Part shown: one piece after another, positions 17,627 to 26,046 of the stretch
Position numbering within the stretch: the first letter of the stretch is position 1
How the letters are laid out: every line of letters begins with the position of its first letter
Source of the DNA: Flavobacteriales bacterium
GTDB taxonomy: Bacteria > Bacteroidota > Bacteroidia > CAIKAF01
Assembly: GCA_022402535.1 (NCBI GenBank)
Contig: JAKRSD010000023.1
Coordinates: 94,741-127,898, forward strand
Direction of reading: 5' to 3'
DNA: 33,158 nt
Program-made: the position numbers and the translations under genes
The notes under the pieces: model-generated
Database searches by the model: none
What the model was told of the DNA's origin: nothing
The model's input: only the letters and a program-made list of their open reading frames with translations

Positions 17627-17731
17627 ATTTCAATTCCGGAATCTCTGGCACGGAGCCTGTTTTTTCTCACGAACAGATTATTCACCTGAGCATTAGCTTC
17701 AATCAGAAAATCTGCCCGATAATTTATTACG

Positions 17732-17758
17732 TGCATTCGCATGCAGGTATTAACTTTG
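17732..17758 (+). promoter_or_regulatory. -7 box and small dyad before tamL
   Basis: TAACTTTG at 17751-17758 fully matches TAnnTTTG and lies 7 bp before the tamL ATG (17766), so the leader would be almost absent. A 5-bp dyad TGCAT / ATGCA with a 4-nt spacer (17732-17745) sits just upstream and could be an operator or chance. No -33 TTG was found. Confidence 0.45.
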
Positions 17759-17765
17759 TCTCTTT

Positions 17766-20162
17766 ATGTTTAACCACTTCCGAATCGTTTTATTCTTTGC
17801 CGGTGTGCTTTTCACCGTTTCGGCGTGCAGTCCGTTACGAAGGGCAGGAAAAGAAGATTATTTGCTTACTAAAAACAAAGTGGTACAAGAAGGTGTACAT
17901 AAAGATAACGATGATATTAAAAACTATATCCTTACTAAACCCAATAAAAAACTTCTGGGTATTTGGGCATTAAGGCTTCAGATTTATAATCTGATTGACC
18001 AGGATAAAATGAATGCCCGCCGCGAATACTTGGACAGCACCCGCGAAGCCAAAAATGCCAAACGACTGGCCGATGGCAAAAAACCAAACCTTAAACCCAG
18101 AAGCACCCTTCGGGAACGTTTTTTTAAATTTGGGGAACCGCCTGCATTATATTCTGAAAGCGAAACCAAAAGCTCGCTGGAAAACATGGAACTGTACCTA
18201 TTCAACAAAGGATACTTCAACGGGGAGGTAAGAGATTCGGTGGTATTAAAAAAGAATCGCCGGAGTACAGTGTATTATATCGTGAACCGAAAAAGACCTT
18301 ATCTGGTGAACAACATAATTACAGAGGTAACGAACGAGGGCTTACGAGGAAAAGTGAATGAATGGGCCGCACAAAGTCTGATAAAAAGTGGTGAAAAATT
18401 TGATCTGGAAAAACTGGATGAAGAGCGGAATCAGCTTACCCGATTTTTGCGCAAAAAAGGATATTACTTTTTCAATAAAGAATTTATTGAATTTGAAGCA
18501 GATACGGGCACCGGCGACCATCAGGTGAATATCAAAATGAGGGTGCTGGAACCGGATTTTAACATCAAACTGGGCGACAGCCTGATTTTGATTGACAAAC
18601 ATCGCCCCTCGGAAATCAGAAGAATAATTGTGGATGCGGATTATAATCCTGCCGATATCCGGGCATTTACGGACACCGTATTTTATGGAAAATATATTTT
18701 TCCGTACAGAGAAAAAATGCAGGTAGATCCGCAGATTATCGCCCGTCAGATTATTCTGGAACCTGGATTTTATTTCAACACAGACGATAACGACTTCACT
18801 TACCGAAACCTGTCGAATCTGAGAAGTTTCCGGAACATTTCCATTGAGTTTGTATATGTGGGAAGCGAAAAAGGAAAAGATTTTCTGGACTGCCGGATTC
18901 TTCTTTCAACGGCAAAAAAACAAAGTTTCGGGATAGATTTTCAGGGAACCACCACGGGCGCTTATCCCGGACTGGAAACCAACTTTTTTTATCGTAACCG
19001 CAATGCATTTTATGGTGCCGAAAATTTTGATTTCAAACTCTATGTGCGGGCCGAATCGCAGCGGGTGGGTAATGATCCCGTTTTTAATGTGGGAAGTCTT
19101 TTCAATACCTTAGAGTTTGGTAATGAAATAGGCATACGGGTGCCCAAATTTTTGGTTCCGTTTAAAATTTTAAAACAATCCAAACGCAATACGCCTTTTA
19201 CTACCATGCGGGTCAATAACGCCTACCAGACCCGTCCGGACTATTCGAGGTTTATCTCTACATTTTCTTACGGATATGAATGGCAGGAAACCGCACAGAA
19301 ATTTCATCGCTATGTGCCGCTGGAGTTCAGTATAATCCGGGTACAGAAAAGCAACGAGTTTGAATCTATCATTAACTCCTCCAACGACTTATTTCTTCGA
19401 AACAGCTTCAGCGACCATATCCTTTTTCATAATGTGTATTCGTATGCCTATTCCAACTTTGTGCCCAACCGCCCCGGAAGGTATGTTTCATTCCGTGGTA
19501 ATGCACAGATAGGCGGAAATCTGCTGTATTTGATAGCCCTGGCCGGAAAATTTCAGAAACAATCGGACCGTTACACCATCTTAAACACCCCATTTGCGCA
19601 GTTTGTGCGGGTTGAACCTGATGTCCGTGGCTATTTTATTTTCAACAATACCAATTCCATTGCGCTCAGGGGAGCACTGGGTATAGGAATTCCCTATTTG
19701 AATTCGCGGAGTTTACCTTTTGAAAAAAGTTTCTCGGCAGGCGGTGCCAACGACATCCGGGGCTGGCGTGCCCGACGCCTGGGACCGGGTTCCTTTAACC
19801 AGGGTTCGGGGTTTGTATTTGACCAGTTTGCCGATTTAAAACTTCTGCTTCAGGCAGAATATCGAATTACCCTGATCAAACAGATTGAATTGGGCATATT
19901 TGCCGATGCCGGCAATATCTGGTCGCTCAACAAAGATCCGAATAAACCGGGAGCTGAATTCAGTGTGAAGCGCTTTTACAGAGAAATTGCATTGGGCGCG
20001 GGAGTGGGAATTCGTATCAACTTAGGATTTTTTATTTTCAGGGTAGACCCGGGCATTCCGCTATATGACCCCACCGTGGTCCCCGTAGAAAATAAATGGG
20101 TGGTTAAATACCTGAAATGGAACAGCGTGGTCTGGAATTTTGCCATCAACTATCCGTTTTAA
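17766..20162 (+). CDS. tamL: TamL-type lipoprotein variant of BamA/TamA
   Basis: Outer-membrane assembly protein of the Omp85 superfamily. The N-terminus has a lipobox (TVSAC, Cys21), the feature that marks Bacteroidota TamL as opposed to BamA. POTRA-like repeats follow (about 25-400), including ENMELYLFNKGYFNG and LTRFLRKKGYYFF, then a 16-strand-type barrel with the surface-antigen motif FEKSFSAGGANDIRGWRARR and RLGPGSFNQGSG. It ends in WNFAINYPF, whose terminal Phe fits a beta-signal. TamL is thought to work with TamB in envelope assembly; no tamB is seen here. 798 aa is in the usual range. It is divergent from the RNA methyltransferase. Confidence 0.9.
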   Translation: MFNHFRIVLFFAGVLFTVSACSPLRRAGKEDYLLTKNKVVQEGVHKDNDDIKNYILTKPNKKLLGIWALRLQIYNLIDQDKMNARREYLDSTREAKNAKRLADGKKPNLKPRSTLRERFFKFGEPPALYSESETKSSLENMELYLFNKGYFNGEVRDSVVLKKNRRSTVYYIVNRKRPYLVNNIITEVTNEGLRGKVNEWAAQSLIKSGEKFDLEKLDEERNQLTRFLRKKGYYFFNKEFIEFEADTGTGDHQVNIKMRVLEPDFNIKLGDSLILIDKHRPSEIRRIIVDADYNPADIRAFTDTVFYGKYIFPYREKMQVDPQIIARQIILEPGFYFNTDDNDFTYRNLSNLRSFRNISIEFVYVGSEKGKDFLDCRILLSTAKKQSFGIDFQGTTTGAYPGLETNFFYRNRNAFYGAENFDFKLYVRAESQRVGNDPVFNVGSLFNTLEFGNEIGIRVPKFLVPFKILKQSKRNTPFTTMRVNNAYQTRPDYSRFISTFSYGYEWQETAQKFHRYVPLEFSIIRVQKSNEFESIINSSNDLFLRNSFSDHILFHNVYSYAYSNFVPNRPGRYVSFRGNAQIGGNLLYLIALAGKFQKQSDRYTILNTPFAQFVRVEPDVRGYFIFNNTNSIALRGALGIGIPYLNSRSLPFEKSFSAGGANDIRGWRARRLGPGSFNQGSGFVFDQFADLKLLLQAEYRITLIKQIELGIFADAGNIWSLNKDPNKPGAEFSVKRFYREIALGAGVGIRINLGFFIFRVDPGIPLYDPTVVPVENKWVVKYLKWNSVVWNFAINYPF

Positions 20163-20213
20163 ATTTATTCAGCATCTTTTAATAAATTCTTAGGATTAGG
20201 GTCGAAATACGAA

Positions 20214-20229
20214 AAACGTATAAACGTTT
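20214..20229 (+). promoter_or_regulatory. Dyad upstream of the small lipoprotein promoter
   Basis: Perfect 6-bp arms AAACGT / ACGTTT with loop ATAA lie 21 bp before the -7 box at 20251 and overlap the expected -33 region. This may be an operator, or a weak terminator of tamL without a T-run. Confidence 0.3.
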
Positions 20230-20250
20230 AGTATGAATGAACTAAAAACT

Positions 20251-20258
20251 TAACTTTG
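20251..20258 (+). promoter_or_regulatory. -7 box for the small Cys-rich lipoprotein
   Basis: TAACTTTG, a full match to TAnnTTTG, with the weak -33 candidate TTTAG 19 bp upstream (20227-20231). A start near 20265 leaves about 15 nt before ATG 20280 and rules out the in-frame TTG at 20256, which lies inside the box. Confidence 0.5.
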
Positions 20259-20279
20259 CCAATAATCAAATTATATAAA

Positions 20280-20480
20280 ATGAAAAAGTTAATCGTTCTC
20301 TCCGCCGGTTTATTGTTCACCACCCTGTTTTTCTCGTGTAAAGAAAACGTGTGTATAAAATGTACCACCATTCAAAACGGAGATGATCCACAGGAACTTT
20401 GCTCAAGAAACCGCGACGAAAGACAAAAATTCCAGACCGACTGGATAAAAGCGGGTTACAACTGTACTGTTGTTGAATAA
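20280..20480 (+). CDS. Small Cys-rich lipoprotein, function unknown
   Basis: 66 aa. A lipoprotein signal MKKLIVLSAGLLFTTLFFSC gives an acylated Cys20, followed by a mature part of only about 47 residues with four more cysteines (CKENVCIKC, ELCSRN, GYNC). The cysteines could form two disulfides or bind a metal. The mature part is charged (DDPQE, RNRDERQKF) and ends in TVVE. Its own -7 box sits just upstream, and a coiled-coil lipoprotein gene follows after 29 bp in the same direction, so the two are likely cotranscribed. I do not recognise the family. The in-frame TTG at 20256 was rejected because it lies inside the promoter. Confidence 0.8.
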   Translation: MKKLIVLSAGLLFTTLFFSCKENVCIKCTTIQNGDDPQELCSRNRDERQKFQTDWIKAGYNCTVVE

Positions 20481-20509
20481 TACCATATAAAACAAAATAC
20501 CTGAATATT

Positions 20510-21370
20510 ATGATGCGTACCTCTTTGTCGGTTGCCGTATTTTTCGTTTCTGTTTTTCTGTTGGGCTCCTGCGGAAGCGGAAATGATGAAGCCCTTAATC
20601 AGTTGAAATCTGAAAACGAGCTGTTGAAAAAGGATTTGTCGGAGCGTGATGAAACCGTGAATGAATTCATGCGTTCGTTCAATGAAATTGAAAACAACCT
20701 GCTCACCATTCAGAAAAAAGAACGTAACCTGAATGCCAGCAACGTAGAAAACAGTGCCGAGTTGGGCGGAGATGCCAAAACCCGCATTGAGCTTGAAATT
20801 CAAAGCATCAATGAGTTGATGGAGAAAAACAAAAATCAAATTTCGCAACTGGAAAAGAAACTGAAAAAATCTAATTTCAAAATTGCTGAATTTGAAAAAA
20901 CCATTGAGCGCCTCAATCAGTCCATTGCCGAAAAAGACGCAGAGATTGTGGCCTTGAATGAAAAACTGATTGCCTTGAATTATCAGGTGGAAGGGTTGAA
21001 AGAAACCGTTGAAAACCTTACCGCAGAGTCTGACGCCAAATCACAGACCATCACGGAAAAAGAAACCCAGCTGAATGAAGCGTATTACGCCGTAGGTACC
21101 AAAAAAGAACTGATTGCCAACGGAGTACTTTCCAAAGCGGGTGATTTCAGTGGAGGCGGAACCGGTAAAAAATTAGATTTCAATTCAAAGTATTTCAGCA
21201 AAATTGACATCCGCAACACGAAAGAAATTACCATCGGAGCCAATAAAACCAAAATGCTTTCGAGCCATCCCGTTCAGTCATACGAACTTACGGGCAATAA
21301 GCTCATCATTAAAGATGCCGATGCATTCTGGAAAGCCTCTAAATATTGCGTGGTTGAAGTAGTGAGATAA
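20510..21370 (+). CDS. Coiled-coil lipoprotein
   Basis: 286 aa. A lipoprotein signal with lipobox LLGSC gives Cys21, followed by an acidic stretch GSGNDE that might favour surface exposure. A long heptad-rich coiled coil runs from about residue 28 to 195 (LKSENELLKKDL, ELEIQSINELMEKNKNQI, LEKKLKKSNFKIAEFEKTIE, VEGLKETVENLTAE). A compact C-terminal domain of about 85 residues follows: AYYAVGTKKELIANGVL, KYFSKIDIRNTKEI, SSHPVQSYELTGNKLIIKD and FWKASKYCVVEV. This coiled coil plus C-terminal module recurs in Bacteroidota lipoproteins, some labelled adhesins, but the role is not established here. It ends at a strong terminator. Confidence 0.85.
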   Translation: MMRTSLSVAVFFVSVFLLGSCGSGNDEALNQLKSENELLKKDLSERDETVNEFMRSFNEIENNLLTIQKKERNLNASNVENSAELGGDAKTRIELEIQSINELMEKNKNQISQLEKKLKKSNFKIAEFEKTIERLNQSIAEKDAEIVALNEKLIALNYQVEGLKETVENLTAESDAKSQTITEKETQLNEAYYAVGTKKELIANGVLSKAGDFSGGGTGKKLDFNSKYFSKIDIRNTKEITIGANKTKMLSSHPVQSYELTGNKLIIKDADAFWKASKYCVVEVVR

Positions 21371-21400
21371 ACCGCCATTCAAAAATAAAAACGTGAATAT

Positions 21401-21432
21401 ACACCCGCTGAGTTTTTGGCGGGTGTTTTTTT
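21401..21432 (+). terminator. Terminator after coiled-coil lipoprotein gene
   Basis: An 8-bp stem ACACCCGC / GCGGGTGT with a 10-nt loop is followed by a run of seven T. It closes the two-lipoprotein unit, and it overlaps the TTG at 21416, which rules that codon out as the start of the next gene. Confidence 0.88.
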
Positions 21433-21454
21433 AAACCTCAATTTCCCCCTGATC

Positions 21455-22303
21455 ATGCAAAAAATCGGAGTATCCCTTTTAATGTTCATCCTGTTTCATG
21501 GCAGTGTTTTCGGTACCCGTGTGGTTGTTTCCACTCCGCTCGAATTATTCAACGCCCTGAAATCAGACACCGAAATTGAATTAGCGCCCGGTACATACAA
21601 CCTTTCGGAAGTGGCCGGTTTATATACCTTCCCCAACATTGCATGGGAAAACAATTACGACGGCTACGAACCTGTGCTTTCGGGCCTAAACAACCTGTCT
21701 CTTTTTGGAAAGAAAAAAGCCAAAATTGTGATTGAACCGCGCTATGCGTGGGTGATGAATTTTGTTTCGTGCAGTAATCTTTTGTTTGATGGTCTCACTT
21801 TTGGCCACACGGAAGCCGGTTCCTGCATGGGCGGTGTTTTGAGTTTTACAGCCTGTAAACATGTGCGCTTAGAAAATTGCCATCTGTTTGGCAGTGGCAC
21901 GGTGGGCATTCAGGCGCAGGACTCCGAAAATATTACGGTAAACCAATGCGATATTTATGAATGTACTTACGGATTGGCTTATTTGTACACATCCAACAAT
22001 ATCACCTTTACAAAAACGAAGTTTCGAAATACCGGAAATTTTGATCTGATTGAAATAGCAGGATGCAAACAGGTGACATTCAACAGCTGCATGTTCAAAG
22101 GAAATTATAACAGCCGGTATGCGCCCCATCTGTTTTCGGTAGATGCCAATATTCTCCACGGCGAACTGCCTTTGCTGTCAAACGAAATTACGATTGAAAA
22201 ATGCACGTTTAACAACAATCAGGTACACAAATTCGTGAACTCACCCCAAAAAGTGAAACTGATTAACAATACATTCAAAAAGAATTTATTTGAGAACCCG
22301 TAA
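21455..22303 (+). CDS. Secreted right-handed beta-helix protein
   Basis: 282 aa with a Sec signal MQKIGVSLLMFILFHGSVFG, cut before TRVVVS. The mature part opens like pectate-lyase-fold proteins (STPLELFNALKSDTEIELAPGTYNLSE) and then shows successive beta-helix rungs of about 22-25 residues: NLLFDGLTFGHTEAG, HVRLENCHLFGSGTVGIQAQ, NITVNQCDIYECTYGLAYLY, NITFTKTKFRNTGNFDLIEI, QVTFNSCMFKGN and EITIEKCTFNNN. Cys recurs at the same rung position (NC, QC, SC, KC), making a cysteine ladder. No polysaccharide-lyase active residues are obvious, and there is no T9SS C-terminal sorting domain. A role in binding glycans is a guess. ATG 21455 was chosen because the upstream TTG lies in a terminator. Confidence 0.85.
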   Translation: MQKIGVSLLMFILFHGSVFGTRVVVSTPLELFNALKSDTEIELAPGTYNLSEVAGLYTFPNIAWENNYDGYEPVLSGLNNLSLFGKKKAKIVIEPRYAWVMNFVSCSNLLFDGLTFGHTEAGSCMGGVLSFTACKHVRLENCHLFGSGTVGIQAQDSENITVNQCDIYECTYGLAYLYTSNNITFTKTKFRNTGNFDLIEIAGCKQVTFNSCMFKGNYNSRYAPHLFSVDANILHGELPLLSNEITIEKCTFNNNQVHKFVNSPQKVKLINNTFKKNLFENP

Positions 22304-22309
22304 GGGGTT

Positions 22310-22311
<2 letters not shown>
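22293..22311. terminator. Compact hairpin between beta-helix gene and enolase
   Basis: AGAACCC / GGGTTTT (one G-U pair) with loop GTAAG spans the 6 bp between two converging stop codons. The + strand side ends in four T. It is weak but well placed to act on the rightward transcript. Confidence 0.35.
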
Positions 22312-23608
<1,297 letters not shown>

Positions 23609-23621
23609 TTATTTAATGCGG

Positions 23622-23629
23622 CAAAAGTA
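23622..23629 (-). promoter_or_regulatory. -7 box for enolase
   Basis: Reads TACTTTTG on the minus strand, a full match to TAnnTTTG. The predicted start near 23615 gives a leader of about 16 nt. A TTTG only 7 bp upstream of the box is too close to be its -33 element. Confidence 0.5.
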
Positions 23630-23713
23630 GTATTACCAAACTAAAATGAGTGGCTTAGCCCTTTTGTTTTTTTAGAGTTTATTCACTTGTTTTCAACCAA
23701 CGAAATCAGTTTA

Positions 23714-24394
23714 TCACGCTTTTGCAAGCAAGGCCTCTACAGCCATATCCACATTTTTCTTTACTTCCGAAATGCGGGCATCCATCATATAACAAGGGGC
23801 AGAAATGATTTTCAGGCCATTGTCCGTGTGAATTTCGCGGATGGATTTCATCACGGGTTTCACCCCGATTTTTTCCATGCCGGCAGCTACGGCCGCAATT
23901 TCGTTGGATGAGGGTTCGGCATCAGTGCCTACGGTAAGCTCGGCATGATATTCCGTGCCCTCCAATGCTTTGGCAATTACCGTGGGTGATATACACAAAG
24001 CCGCGATGGGTTTAGAAGCCTGCACGGTTTCCAGAATGGCCCGCTTTACTTCGGCATCTATACTGCCTTCAGGACCCGAAAAGGCCCATTGGTTCAGGTT
24101 TTTGGCAGCACCGAATCCACCGGGGAGCACCAATCCGTCAAAATCCGCTGCGCGGTATTCTGAAAGTGGTTTGGCGTTGCCGCGGGCAATACGGGCTGAT
24201 TCGGTCAACACATTGCGGGTTTCGGGCATTTCCTGCCCCGTCAGATGATTAACCACATGATGCTGCGGTTTGTCTGGGGCAAACACCTGATACGAAGCGC
24301 CCCTTTCGTCCAATGCCAATAATGTAAAAACCGATTCGTGAATTTCGGCTCCGTCATATACGCCACAACCCGATAAAATAACTGCAATGTTCAT
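23714..24394 (-). CDS. elbB: ElbB-type glyoxalase III-like DJ-1/PfpI protein
   Basis: 226 aa protein of the DJ-1/PfpI superfamily, close to E. coli ElbB, which has glyoxalase activity in vitro and was linked to isoprenoid metabolism. It starts MNIAVILSGCGVYDGAEIHE, the typical ElbB opening. It has the glycine turn LVLPGGFGAAKNL (88-100) and the nucleophile elbow IAALCISPTVI with Cys134. SAPCYMMDARISEV near the end is also typical. Length is standard. It lies 114 bp upstream of enolase on the same strand, but enolase has its own promoter. Confidence 0.93.
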   Translation of the reverse strand: MNIAVILSGCGVYDGAEIHESVFTLLALDERGASYQVFAPDKPQHHVVNHLTGQEMPETRNVLTESARIARGNAKPLSEYRAADFDGLVLPGGFGAAKNLNQWAFSGPEGSIDAEVKRAILETVQASKPIAALCISPTVIAKALEGTEYHAELTVGTDAEPSSNEIAAVAAGMEKIGVKPVMKSIREIHTDNGLKIISAPCYMMDARISEVKKNVDMAVEALLAKA

Positions 24395-24471
24395 GTCTTT
24401 ATGTTTTGAAAAAGGGAATGTTTACTTCAAAACAAAAATGCACATTTTTCGGGATTGGGCAGCATGGCATT

Positions 24472-24912
24472 TCAGGCCGAAGGCGAACGTTCCAGATATA
24501 CTTCTCCCGGGCCGTTGCAAATCTCATTCAGCCAGGTTCCCGTGAGTTTTTCTACGCCGTTTTCGTTGGAATATTTCAGCGTAATTTCTTTCAGACACCA
24601 ATACGCAAACAATGAAATATGCTGTTCCATGATTTCCAGTTCGGTAAATCGGATCACGTTTCCCTGCTGTTTACCACTTATCCGCATTATGCCATAAACG
24701 GATTCGTCATTCCAGAGGCGTATTTCGGTGGTTCCCTCAAGCCAGTCGCCATCGGTGTAAACGAACAGTTTAAACTGATAATTATCAGCAATGGCCGTGG
24801 GCGAATTCTGGGTGATATACCCCGCCCATCCACCATTCAGGTTTACCTGCGCCAATGCGAAGGCCGGCAAAATCATCCATGCGGCCACAAAACAATAAAC
24901 GGACTTTATCAT
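24472..24912 (-). CDS. Small secreted beta-rich protein, function unknown
   Basis: 146 aa from the ATG at 24912. This start was chosen because MIKSVYCFVAAWMILPAFALA is a good signal peptide cut before QVNLNGG; in-frame upstream starts to 24966 would place 18 polar residues ahead of it. The mature part is all-beta in pattern: GGWAGYITQN, YQFKLFVYTDGDWLEGTTEI, VYGIMRISGKQQGNVIRFTE, WCLKEITLKY and LTGTWLNE...GEVYLERS. Such WxG...WC(L/I)K domains are common in Bacteroidota exported proteins and look like small barrels. No function is known to me. It is divergent from the lipoprotein gene at 25012, with starts 99 bp apart. Confidence 0.75.
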   Translation of the reverse strand: MIKSVYCFVAAWMILPAFALAQVNLNGGWAGYITQNSPTAIADNYQFKLFVYTDGDWLEGTTEIRLWNDESVYGIMRISGKQQGNVIRFTELEIMEQHISLFAYWCLKEITLKYSNENGVEKLTGTWLNEICNGPGEVYLERSPSA

Positions 24913-25011
24913 AAGTATGCGTGTTTTTACAAAATTGAGGCAATTCGTTATGGGTCGAAATACCACATCTGCGGCATTTTCGTTTTAAACGACAGGAAAT
25001 ACCTTCGCCAT

Positions 25012-25923
25012 ATGAACCCAGATACAATCGCCCGCTTTTTTATCATTTTTTTTGTTTTTTCAGGAGTACTTTTTTCATGCCATCGGGCTGATTCTTCGCT
25101 GCATGAACGGGCGCTGAACGCTCATTCAACACATGAAAAACGGGACATTCTGAACGAATTGTACGAACTGACCCGTATGCAGAAAATTGAAAATGGCGAT
25201 ACAGGATCCCTTTACTTCAATGCCCTCAGCGTAAATCTTGATGCCACCCCGGAACCCGAACTGATTGTACTGGGCGGAAAAAATCAAAAGGAAACCCAGT
25301 TGATGATTTTAAAACAAGCCGGGAACAAAAACCAATTCCTCCTGAACAAAACCATACAGAACTGGTATCATGAGCCACAGCTTACAGTACTCAATGTGCC
25401 CGGACCGCAAAAAATGCTGGCCGTCCGCGAACTGCTGAACCACGGAACGGGTATTTATCACGAAGTAATCCATTACATCCGTTTTACCGAAAATGCAGAA
25501 CCTGCATGGCTTACGCTGCCCTTTCATGCGTACCGAGAAGGTTGGGGCGAATCGGTCAGTTATGAAATCAAGACCCGGGTAAAACAGGCGACCCTCAACG
25601 AAATTTATGTGGAATTTGATTACGAATATCATCTGCTTGGGCAGGAAGAAGCAGCTGCCGGATATTACATACCCAATCTGGTACTTGCCGGCGGAAAAGA
25701 AGAAGTTCTTTTTGTTTTTGAATCGGGAAAATGGACGGTATTCACCGGCGAAGAAAACGAAGCAGGACAGCTGAATACATCGAAAGTGGAATTTCTGATG
25801 GCCGAAACCTTTGATGATTCAACATTCCATCACGTATTTAAAGCCGAAATCGCTGAGGCAACAGCTGTGCTGAAAGGCGAAAAGAAAGCGGCTTTGGAAC
25901 GGTATCTGAACGCGATTCCCTAA
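25012..25923 (+). CDS. Lipoprotein of unknown function
   Basis: 303 aa. The ATG at 25012 is chosen: it begins a lipoprotein signal ending VLFSC (Cys23), and a longer in-frame reading upstream would run over the divergent gene. The mature protein has a short helical start (NELYELTRMQKIENGD), then a repetitive beta pattern like FG-GAP/VCBS-type repeat proteins (EPELIVLGGKNQKETQLMIL, PQLTVLNVPGPQKMLAV, IPNLVLAGGKEEVLFVFESG). It ends in a helical segment AEATAVLKGEKKAALERYLN. A near-consensus -7 box TACCTTCG (25000-25007) lies right before the start. Family not recognised. Confidence 0.75.
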   Translation: MNPDTIARFFIIFFVFSGVLFSCHRADSSLHERALNAHSTHEKRDILNELYELTRMQKIENGDTGSLYFNALSVNLDATPEPELIVLGGKNQKETQLMILKQAGNKNQFLLNKTIQNWYHEPQLTVLNVPGPQKMLAVRELLNHGTGIYHEVIHYIRFTENAEPAWLTLPFHAYREGWGESVSYEIKTRVKQATLNEIYVEFDYEYHLLGQEEAAAGYYIPNLVLAGGKEEVLFVFESGKWTVFTGEENEAGQLNTSKVEFLMAETFDDSTFHHVFKAEIAEATAVLKGEKKAALERYLNAIP

Positions 25924-26010
25924 GTATTCGGAAAAGGTTTTATAAAGTAAAACCCGCATTTCACAAACTGAGTCTATTATTTAGAGAGGTATATCGCTAC
26001 TTATCAGAGA

Positions 26011-26018
26011 TATATTTG
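26011..26018 (+). promoter_or_regulatory. -7 box for the PLP enzyme gene
   Basis: TATATTTG, a full match to TAnnTTTG. A start near 26025 gives a leader of about 22 nt to the ATG at 26047. No clear -33 was seen in the AT-rich 123 bp gap. Confidence 0.5.
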
Positions 26019-26046
26019 TTTCTTTGAAAAACCAAACCCTCTCATC

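Noticed and set aside
24619-25011. Upstream extension of the lipoprotein gene at 25012 to give 434 aa
   Set aside because: The added part lies over the divergent secreted-protein gene, and the lipoprotein signal with its Cys begins at ATG 25012.
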